The position numbers and the translations under genes were made by a program. Positions 1 through 9,700 of a stretch of DNA of 64,000 bases are shown one piece after another. The notes under the pieces are model-generated. The model saw nothing but the letters and a program-made list of their open reading frames with translations, was not told where the DNA came from and made no database searches. Position 1 is the first letter of the stretch. Each line of letters opens with the position of its first letter. The stretch is from Maniola hyperantus. Its lineage: Eukaryota > Arthropoda > Insecta > Lepidoptera > Nymphalidae. The stretch is from the NCBI RefSeq assembly GCF_902806685.2, contig NC_048537.1, positions 15,150,720 through 15,214,719 of the forward strand, in the 5' to 3' direction.

Positions 1-52
1 TACACCACCAGGTGAGATTGCATTCAAGAGTTAATTTGTGTTTGAATTAAAA
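1..52 (+). repeat. SINE2 3' end, cut by window edge
   Basis: The piece caccaggtgagattgca followed by caagagttaatttgtgt matches the 3' end of SINE2 seen complete on the other strand at 52804-53114 and 60611-60926. The rest lies outside the window. Confidence 0.6.
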
Positions 53-339
53 AAACACATGGCTCCACAATCCACATACGAAAAGCTTAAATGCCTACTG
101 ATAACGTTAGACTTGACGCAATCTACGTAGCGCCATAAATATTAGTTTAATATCCGAATTCCATGTGTTTCAAATTTAATGACGATAAAATTAAAATTAA
201 TTTTTATTAATAAAAGTATTTAATTATTTTACTGTACGATTAGTGTTACCGGAGATGTGCCTACCTATATACTTACTATAAAATATTTCGATAATTTTTA
301 ATCTGCTTCTTCTTTTTCTTTTTATATACATATAAAAAG

Positions 340-1350
340 ATTTGTCCAGACTGACTAATTGACTGATTTATTTACGCAGAGCCTAAGCCGCTAGGGTTAG
401 AAACTTGAAATTTTGACAGTATAAGTTCCTTTACGAAGTACTCCCTTAAAAACTCTAAAGCAATATACTCGACATAGGCGAAGAAAGATTGTATGAACGT
501 CTGTCGTTTTATCACGGCTTTTTTAAAAATTCAACGTTTTTCAAGTGAAAATCCTTGAAAATTGGTATTTGGACTTGAAGAAATACGTATTTCATAATTG
601 TGGAAATTCTACCACCATTCTACCACTTACCCCACAAAGTTAATAAAAAACCGGCCAAGTGCGTGGCGGCCCACGCGCAGTGTAGGGTTCCGTAGGCACA
701 ATCCTCGAAAAACAGTTACCCTACATAGCCATGATAGTTTTCCTTTAAAATTGATTATATATAATACTACTGCTGTGAATTTTTTCACGTTCTTATATAC
801 TACCATTTGGCTGATAGAGGGGGGGGGGGACTTGACTCTAATAAAAATTAACACTTTAAAATATCATATTTTACAAACGGATCTAGAAATCGAAAAATGA
901 TGTTCCCACACCCACAGTATTTTTAAAAGACCTATTCAACGATACCCCACACTATGGGGTAGACGAGAAAAAAAAAATTATCCCCACTTTACACGTAGGG
1001 GAGCTACCCTAAAAAAAATATTAATCAAAATTTTATTTCACCACTTTGTCGACGTGATTAATATTTATACCCATGCCAAATTACAAATTTCTAGCACTAA
1101 TAGTCTCTGAGATTAACCGAGGACGGACGGACAGACAGACGGACGGACATGGCGAAACTATAAGGGTTCCTTGTTTACTACGGAACCCTAAAAACCGACA
1201 TTATTTAAGTTGAAACTTGAAACTTGGTAGGCATGTAGGCGTTTTATTTAAAAAGGTAGAAATACGAAAGTATTTCAGGATTTTCAGAAATTATATCCTC
1301 AAGGGATTTTCAAAAGTTCCACTCGAGCGAAGCCGCGTGTCTGCTAGTTT
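340..1350 (-). repeat. Interspersed repeat split by a Fam-B insertion
   Basis: The two flanks, 340-640 and 1199-1350, read as one reverse-strand repeat. The outer end, cgaagccgcgtgtctgctag, is the reverse complement of the usual start of the 'ctagctg..cgcgacttcg' group. A Fam-B copy at 645-1198 separates the halves. The flank at 53-339 holds nothing recognisable. Confidence 0.45.
645..1198 (+). repeat. Fam-B copy, nested
   Basis: It starts ccggccaagtgcgtgg with gggttccgtagg close behind, carries ggacggacggacagacag internally, and ends tacggaaccctaaaaa. A run of nine G lies near 823. Small ORFs across it are chance frames. Confidence 0.75.
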
Positions 1351-1372
1351 GATATAATTAGTTTGGTAAACC

Positions 1373-1409
1373 AATAAAATCTAGAAACAGGTTGTTTCTA
1401 GATTTTATT
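1373..1409. repeat. Perfect hairpin, 17-bp arms
   Basis: Arms 1373-1389 and 1393-1409 (aataaaatctagaaaca and its exact complement) flank a 3-nt loop. No gene context. Confidence 0.8.
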
Positions 1410-1471
1410 TTTAGTAACAATATTCAAATTAGTTCCAGCTATTTCGGAAATTTAGGCACTATAATAAAAAA

Positions 1472-1510
1472 TCCATGTCTATAAATAATACTTTTATTTA
1501 TAGACATGGA
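1472..1510. repeat. Perfect hairpin, 17-bp arms
   Basis: Arms 1472-1488 and 1494-1510 (tccatgtctataaataa and its exact complement) flank a 5-nt loop, about 60 bp after the previous hairpin and just before a Fam-B copy. Confidence 0.8.
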
Positions 1511-1545
1511 AATTAGCAAAATTGAAGAGTGTAACATTATGTTTA

Positions 1546-1965
1546 GCGTTCCGTACCGTACCTCAAAAGGAAAAAGAAACCCTTATAGGAGCACTTCGTT
1601 GTCTGTCTGTTTGTCTGTCCGTCGTGTCTGTCAAGAAACCTACGGGGTACTTCCCGTTGACCTAGAATCACAAAATTTGGTAGGTAGGTAAGTCTTATAG
1701 TTCGTGGTTACATCACAAATAAAAATTAAAATGTGTTGAACAAAATATAATAAGTAGGTACCTATTTTAAACTTTTAAAGTAAGATTACTATACCAAGTG
1801 TACTATTTATATGAAAGAGCTTTACCTGTACATTTTTACAACAGGTTTTATTTATTTTTATGTATACATAATAGTTTTTGATTTATCGTGCAAAATGTCG
1901 AAAAAATACGACTGTAGCCTCGATACGACGAAACCCTCGACTCGCACTTGGCCGGTTTTTTGTTA
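1546..1965 (-). repeat. Fam-B copy
   Basis: Reverse orientation: acctcaaaaggaaaaag, then a gtctgtctgt tract, then cttcccgttgacctagaatc, closing with gactcgcacttggccgg. Confidence 0.8.
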
Positions 1966-2023
1966 CTTATATTAGTTATTCTGACCCTCGGCTTGGCGTA
2001 TTGATGATGATTAGATGATGGCC

Positions 2024-2135
2024 ATGATTTCGTCTGCGTGAATTTAAGTTTTCTAAAATCCCGTGGAATCACTGATTTCCCGAGATAAAAAGTAATCTAT
2101 GTGACTCTTCGCGTTACTCTCCGGATTAATCTATG
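2024..2135 (+). repeat. Fam-A fragment
   Basis: atttcgtctgcgtgaattta, then aaaatcccgtgg and cccgagataaaaagtaa, follows the Fam-A order; the 3' half is missing. Confidence 0.6.
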
Positions 2136-2194
2136 CCCACTAGTTAAAATGTAGTTAAAATGTTGATCTGAGTACCTACATGCCTACCTACAAG

Positions 2195-2375
2195 AAATAT
2201 TGCACATCGACCTTTAGAATGAGATTTCGACTTTGTAGAGCGTTGTCTTTGTTACTCATTCCAATGTGTTATTTTGTCGGTCTCAAGACAGAGACAACGC
2301 TCTACGGAACCGCTATCTCTTTCTAAAGGTCGATGTAGTCGATGTATAATATTTTCTGTCGCGTAGCTGTACGTA
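2195..2375. mobile_element. Fam-E fold-back MITE
   Basis: The arm cacatcgacctttagaatga and its complement tctaaaggtcgatgtag enclose a second inverted pair (gtagagcgttgtct / gacaacgctctac). Related copies lie at 13485, 40306 and 54105. Confidence 0.75.
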
Positions 2376-2755
2376 CTGTAGGCAACTGAAGTGCCGAAAA
2401 AGATGTAATATTTACTTTCTCATAATTAAACAATCCGTTAATATTATCTTATCAGTTATCTCATAAAACGTTTGCTTACATAAGTGCATCTTCAATGTTG
2501 CAATCAAACAAATATTTCCCTTAACTCGCTCCACATTTTCAATTACACAATTTTAATTAATTATTGTTATGACGTTAATTACAATTTTAATGTCACTACT
2601 AACCAAGCTACTAACTCCTTCATGAAGTGTCATTATCTTGAAAACATTAAGATATTTAATTAGGTAGAGGTTTAAACTAAAAAGTATTTAAATATTATTA
2701 GGTAACCTAAGAAAACAAAATTCATAGTATCATACTTCTATATATTTCTACAATA
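2376..2755. other. AT-rich gap
   Basis: No ORF, repeat copy or hairpin is recognisable here. Confidence 0.5.
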
Positions 2756-3065
2756 TTATTATAAATACGAAACTGTCTGTCTGTCTGCTAGCTCTTAACA
2801 GCTCATTCGATAAAACCGATTTTGACGAAACTTCGTAGCGCGGAGACGGCCATATCCTTCTTATTGTCGCAAAAAGACAAAGCGTTCCCAAAACCTAAAT
2901 CCACGTTTATAAAGTCGCAGGCATTATACATTTTGTACATAAATAGCTTGCATCTCAAAGCCTTATATACTTATTACCTTTTTGCCGGAAAATCAAAGTT
3001 CCCACTGAATTTTTAAAACGCCTAGTTAAATCCACGCGGACGAAGTCGCGGGCTTCAGCTAGTAA
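2756..3065 (-). repeat. Fam-A copy with GTCT tract
   Basis: Reverse orientation from ttataaatacgaaactgtct through accgattttgacgaaact to cacgcggacgaagtcgcggg and cagctagt. It ends about 180 bp before the first codon of the Myb/SANT gene, so the promoter of that gene is short or includes repeat DNA. Confidence 0.7.
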
Positions 3066-3245
3066 ACTAATAAAATGAAGTCTTAGCCTAACTGAAATTA
3101 TTTCATAGGTATTTTCATTATTTCAAAAAGTTAAATTCGCTAAATACGGAAGGAACCTCATTGCGAGAAAAAATTTAAACAGTAGAGTCGCAGTTAGCGC
3201 ATTCGCTGTCAGATTTCAATCGTTTCGCCGTTCATTTGTTTTTAA

Positions 3246-3763
3246 ATGTGGAAACCGATATATTTGGACGTTGAGTGCATCGTTTGCAATAAAACATTGC
3301 AAAAAATTAGGCACGATCCGCGGGAGGTATCGCGAAAAATGGTTAGAATTGCGAGCAAGCGTGCTAGGACGCCGAATTGGTCACCCGAAGAAAAACAGTA
3401 CTTGCTGGAACTAATTAAAGAGCACAAGGAAGTGGTTATAACTAAAACTAACAATGGACCTAACCATTCCGAGGAAAAAGATGTAGCGTGGAACGATATA
3501 CTACGTAAACTAGCATTGAAGTTTGGTAACAAATTCACTGGGCTATCTATCAAGAAGGTTAAAACCCAATGGCAGAATATGAGACGCATAGCTCGCGATG
3601 AGATTGTCCATAACGCAGGGATGGTAAATAAATATTCGAGGCAGTCCTTTGAAGTATGTCACTTACTAGATTTAATTAAGGACGGAGTACTCAAGGAGGA
3701 AAATGAGTCGAACGATACAACTATGACAACTAACATCGAAATTAAGACTGAAAGCATTGATGA
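3246..3763 (+). CDS. Myb/SANT-like gene, exon 1 (DNA-binding domain)
   Basis: It encodes residues 1-172 plus two bases of codon 173. The donor is GTGAGT, which directly overlaps the stop of the unspliced frame (3765-3767); an unspliced reading would give a 173-aa protein lacking the coiled coil. Two ATGs (3246 and 3339) compete as start. Confidence 0.85.
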
Positions 3764-6700
3764 GTGAGTATTATTAAGTTAGTTTTAAATTAAACTAGCT
3801 AGCTGATGCCCGAGACTTCGTACGCGTGGATTTAGGTTTTTAAAAATCCCGTGGGAACTCAACAATTTTCCGGGCTGAAAAGTAGCCTATGTGCTTCCCC
3901 GGATGCAAGCTATCTCTGTACCAAATTTCGTCAAAATCGGTTGAACGGTTGGGCCGTGAAAAGCTAGCAGACAGACAGACAGACACTTTCGCATTTATAA
4001 TATTAGTATGGATTACCGTTAGAGGTGTGTTTATTTATGCAAATTATTAGGTAGGTAAGTACTATAGCTGACATCTGTCCGCGTGTGTTTAGGTTTTTTG
4101 AAAATCCCGTGGGAACTGCTTTTTCGGGATAAAAAGTATCGTTAGTCCCCAAGAGGCAAGGTATCCCTGTGCTCGTAAAAATCGGTTTAGCAGTTACTTA
4201 CGCCGTGAAAAGATCAGTAGCAAACAGAACAAACTGAGTTACTTTCGTATAATTAAGGTAATGACACCAGTGTTGTACATCACCCCAATAATGGACAAAA
4301 AAAGAAAAAAGTTTATAAATTAAGGGTACAAATTTGATTTTAAATTCTGGCAACACTTAAACATAGACTTTGACAGCCCATCTGTCAAAAGGTGACGTAT
4401 CATTTCCCTCGGCCATTTTGTTTCAAAATGGCGAATGGTTAGTTTCGTGTGCAGTGAGTTGTTCACAAATAATCCAGTTCTATTAAGGAAATCATTAAGG
4501 AAGTAAGTGAATACTTTTGTTTATAGACTCTAATAGAGGTGTGGTATAGAAATGAGACATTATTTTATGTGTAGTATGATAAATTGACCAAATAATCCAC
4601 AGCAATAAGCCAGGACAGTTTTGATTTGTAATGCGAATTTGATGATGTACATTACTGGATTTTTTTTTCAAGCATTTACCAATCATGAACATTGTGTCAC
4701 AACTACTTTTTTTTGTCTGTTCTAGAATTTGAGCTTTATTGTGCGATGCTCAATTTTCTCTTTCAAAGTAACTACTTTATTTTTATTTTGCTCTACAGAA
4801 TCCAGTAATGGACATAAAATGTCCATAATTGGAAACTAAAGAATACCCAGTTATAGACATATTATGTTCATTACTGGAATTCTACAGTTCCCAGTGATGG
4901 ACAGATCAATTTTATTTCAGTTATTTTTTAACCTCCGACGAAAGAAACGAGGGTTGTTATAAGTTTAACATATGTATCTGTGTAGCTGTCTAGAGCATCG
5001 TAGCTTATAAACGAATGAACCGATTCTGATGCGGTGTTTTCTGTTTGACAGCTGAAATTATCGAGATGGTAAATGATGATGAAAGGTGAATGATGATGTA
5101 TGATGGTGGACGGTTGGATGTTATGTTTAATAAAAATCTGTTCAGCCCTTTGAGGATTATTAGCTCTTTTCCTAGTTGATTAAGTTTTTTTTTTTTAATA
5201 TCATTGAATGATGAGACGAGCAAGACGTTCACCTGATGTTAAGTGATACGCCTGCCCATGTCAGATGCAGTGCGTCCCATAATTTTGCATTGCAGTATCA
5301 TACGACACACTGCACTGCACTCATCACCCTGAGACAACAGTTCTTAGGTCTCATTTTGAACAGTAATCACGTCGGCGTACAGCGCCCTTCAAACCGAAAC
5401 ACAGTAATACTGCTTCACGGTAGAATAACGGACACCGCGGTGGTACCTACCCGGACGAACTCCGCAAGAAGAGTCCTACCACCAGTAAAGTAATCTCAGC
5501 TATTTTCATCTGCAGCATCATTTAAAGTTTCGAAACACCCAACTCCTCAACAACTTACTCTTGTGTTGTCGTTGGTATTAGAATAGTCCCGATGATTAGA
5601 TTATTATAGATATATGATGATCAGGGCTTGATGATGGAGCAGGAAAGAGAAATTAGGATGGGTTGGGGGTATGGCGTCTGGGTTATATTTAAACCTTTTA
5701 ATTTTGTATTTTATCTTTATAGAATGGCACCAAAGAAAAATTACACCCCCGAGCAAATGGGGAAGGCCATAGAAGCGGTTAGGAAGGGGGAAAAAATTGC
5801 TAAAGCTGCTGAAAGATTTGGGGTGCCAAGAGTAACATTACACAATAAAATAACAGGAAAAAGTCCGCTTGAGTGTTCCATGGGTCTAGCCACGTATTTA
5901 TCTAAAGATGAAGAACGTGTATTAGAATTGTGGGTTGAACTAATGAGTGAAAAGCATATTCCGATAACCAAATATGAGCTGCTTGACAGCGTTCAAAGAA
6001 TAATTTCGGAAAAACGCCAAGTAACACCTTTTGTCAACAATCGCCCAGGAAAGAAGTGGTATAGTCTGTTTTTAAAGCGACACCCTATAATTTCTGAAAG
6101 AACTTCTCAAAATTTAACTACAGCGAGAGACAATGTAACAGAACAAGATAAGATAAGATAAGATAAGTTTATTAATTGCAAAATTGTATGTACATAGGGT
6201 CTTAAAAATATTAAAGTCCAATTACAATCTGCCATCAATGGCGCGCAATTTTACAATAGTGTCAGTTACACATTTAGTTACTATTAACATAGGTACTAAA
6301 AAATAAAAAATAAATTTAAAATATGATGTCAGAGAAAACCTAAAATAGTCTTATTTTAAGACATAGAAAGATGGTTTAAAGAAATCGATGATTATTTACA
6401 GGAAAAAGATTTAAAGTCGGTGCTTGAAGAGCCTGATAGAATATTTAATACAGATGAGAGTGCATTTTACTTGTCGCCTAAACCAGGAAAAGTACTTGCT
6501 AGACGAGGTGATAAACATGTATAGAGCTCTTCAGGGGACGAAAAAGATAATCTCACAGTTTAAATTACTGCGAATGCTGCAGGGACTTTGGCTCCTCCCA
6601 TGGTTGTTTATAATTACGAGAGAATCCCAGCAGCTGTATCGAGTAAATGTCCAGATAATTTTGGGATTGGCAGGTCTCAAACCGGATGGATGTGCGGGGC

Positions 6701-9700
6701 CACATTTTATGAGTTCATTACCAACATATTTCACCCATGGCTTATAGAACAAAACATAAAAAAACCCATTTTATTTTTCCTAGATGGACACAGGTCTCAT
6801 TTAACGCTACATCTTTCTGATTTTTGTGCTGAAAATGGGATCGAACTAATGAAAATGAATACTTTTCTGACTAATTAGTTTTTAGTTAATAAATATGAAA
6901 GAATCATACTCATAACTCAGTTCTTCATTTTTACCATTGCATCCTCCACCATGCTGGCTTCATAAATATAAAAACAAGTTGGTACCTATCTGTCCGTCCA
7001 TTGTCCATTAATTGGATGTCCATAACTGGATTTTGTTAATTAATGGGCGTCCATTACTAGATCTTGTTCATTATTGGGTGTCCATTACCAGATTTTTACT
7101 GTACATCATTGGTTGAATGAATATTTTAAATACAGTTTGAATATTTTAATTATTTTATTTGACCTTGTTATCTTAGCCTAGTTATTATAATTAAATTACA
7201 TAAAGGATAACCCAACCTTCATGCTACATTTAGTTCTAACTGTATATGTTTCTTATCTAAGGAGATATATTGAAATATATATTTTTTTGTCCTTAAACCG
7301 TCCATAATTGGTGTCGTTACCTTATAATATTCAAGTACATAATTGAATATTATACATTAAAGTACTTAGTTAAACAAAATTGTAAAACTAACAGCTAGGC
7401 AAACTTTACTTAAGTAATTACTTAATTTAATACCTACTTAATTTCAAAATATAGGCTTATTTCAAAATATTAAAATAAAAAATAAAGAAAACCGGTCAAG
7501 TGCGAGACAGACTTACACACGAAGGGTCTCGTACCATCTTTCAAGATATTTCTAACACTGACGTACTTTTTAATTTTTTAATTAAGTACATGGCGGCCAT
7601 TTTGAAACTTATATTACCTACTTATTCGTTGTTATAGCGGCAATAGAAATACACACACACTGTGATGTATGATCATGAGATACAGCCCGCTGACAGACGG
7701 ACGGACTGATGGACAGATGGACGGACAGACGGACGAACAGACGGGCGGACAGACAGAAGGACGGACAGATGGATCGACAGTCGGATGCCAAAGGGGCATG
7801 GTCTTAGTAAAAATTGCCATGCTTCTTCCAGGTTAGCCCGCTACCATCTTAGACTGCATCATCACTTACCACCAGGTGCGATTGCAGTCAAGGGCTAACT
7901 TGTATTTTAATAAAATAAAAAATAAAAATGGACTGACGGACGGACAGACAGCGGAGGCATAATATAGTAATAGGGACCCATTCGGGTACGGAACCCTAAA
8001 AACAACATATTATTCTAGTCAAGCGCGCTCCAACTAAAGCTGCATCATCACTTGCCACCAGGTCTGATTGCAGCCAAGCGCTAGTCGGTAAATTAAAAAA
8101 AAACATAAACATTCATTTTACAGAGATACAAGCCAACCAAGTTGCAGTAGCACCAATCCATGCCAAGAGAGCTTACAGGAAAAAGTCGACAATACAAGAG
8201 AATCCTCAACATGCAATTCCGAGTCAACTGAGGTTATAGGTGCTGAAGACTCCGTGGCGAATCAGGAGAATATGAGTAACAAGAAATCTACAAGTTCCAT
8301 GACTGAACCAACAACTGAATTTGTAGAAGATAATGGGGCAAATCTGACAGTTGATACAGAAAAGGAAGAGTTTTTAAAGTGAGTCAATCACCATCACTAT
8401 CATCAACCCATCACCGGCTTTCTTAGAATGAGAAGGGTTCGGCCATAGTCTACCACGCCGGCCAAGTGCTACACCGTGAACGATGGCATCCTTATGTGGC
8501 CGGCGTCCGTGTTTTCTGCCATATAATTAACATCATCATCATCATCAATAACCGATAAACCTCCACTGCTGGACATGGATCTCTTGTAGGGACTTCCACA
8601 CGCCACGCTGAATCCAGCGGCTCCCTGCGACTCGTCTGATGTCGTCCGTTCAGGGGTGCGTCTTCCGGTGCGAGGTCGCCATTCCAGCACCCCAACGTCC
8701 ATCGGTTTTACGAACTATGTGCCCTGCCCATTGCCACTTCAGCTTCGCAACCCGTTGAGCTATATCGGTTACCTACTCTAGTTCTCCTACGGATCTCCTC
8801 ATTTCTGATTTGATCACATAGAGAAACTCCAAGCATTATAGCTCTCTCCATCGCCCGTTGAGTGACTCTGAGCTTTCTTATGAGGCCCATAGTTAGCGAC
8901 CATCAGGCCGATTGCGAATCGACTGCATCTATCATTTAATGACAGCATCAATGTCAAAATATGGTTTTCCTATCACGGTTCATTGAGACAGTCCACAAAG
9001 GATAGATGTGGACAAAAAAATGTTTTGACAGTTCATTTACACTATCGATAAAATTTATTGTATGAAAAATGCTATTGCGGACGCGTTTTGAAGTTTGATG
9101 TCATATAAGAACCTCGACAAATGTTACGTCAAATGAGGTTTTCATTGAAACAACTCGAGAGGTGTTTTTATCAGTGACATAAGCTATCCGCAAATCGTTT
9201 TACTACTCATATTAATTAAAATAAAGTTATGAAAGGGATTAAAAAAGGCTATAGTAATTCTTCTGCTAGATAAGAAATCAATTATTAATTTTAGAAGCTA
9301 GTATAATAGTATAAAAGCATTTTTAGATTAATATAAGTCTCATAAGTACTTTTAAAAGAATATGTGATGACTCTTTCATTAGTAGGTTTGATGCACAGAG
9401 TACATTAAATATAGAGGTATACTAACACAGAGAAATGAGAATCACAGAGTACTTTTTACACGCACCTATAACTTCTTGGAGAACAGTTATGTGCATTTTA
9501 AGTAAATAATTAAATATCATTGCTTTAACGGTGATGGAAAACATCGTGTGGAAACCTGCATGCCTGAGAGTTCTCCAAAATGTTATCAAAGGTGTGTGAA
9601 GTCTACCAATCCGCATTTGGCCAGCATGGTAGACTATGGTCAAAACTCTTCTCACACTCAAGAGAACCGTACTCTATAGTGAGCCAGCGACAGGCTGAAC

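Larger units (their letters stand above)
4256..7322 (+). mobile_element. Pogo/Tigger-like DNA transposon, complete ends, non-functional
   Basis: The 5' end aggtaatgacaccag matches the complement of the 3' end (ttggtgtcgttacct) with two mismatches, and a TA dinucleotide flanks each side, as expected for the Tc1/mariner-pogo group. Between the ends sits a pogo-type transposase relic. Both subterminal regions hold many copies of a short unit based on tccattactgg / ccagtaatgga (4641-4655, 4799-4905, 7007-7113, 7299-7310), probably transposase-binding repeats. Two other repeats (about 4925-5060 and 5180-5490) and a retroelement tail (about 6142-6360) inserted later. The element lies in intron 1 of the Myb/SANT-like gene, in a diverged Fam-A copy. 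Confidence 0.8.

Noticed and set aside
3242..3589. 115-codon ORF opposite the Myb/SANT exon
   Set aside because: Mirror frame of a real coding exon; no domain of its own.
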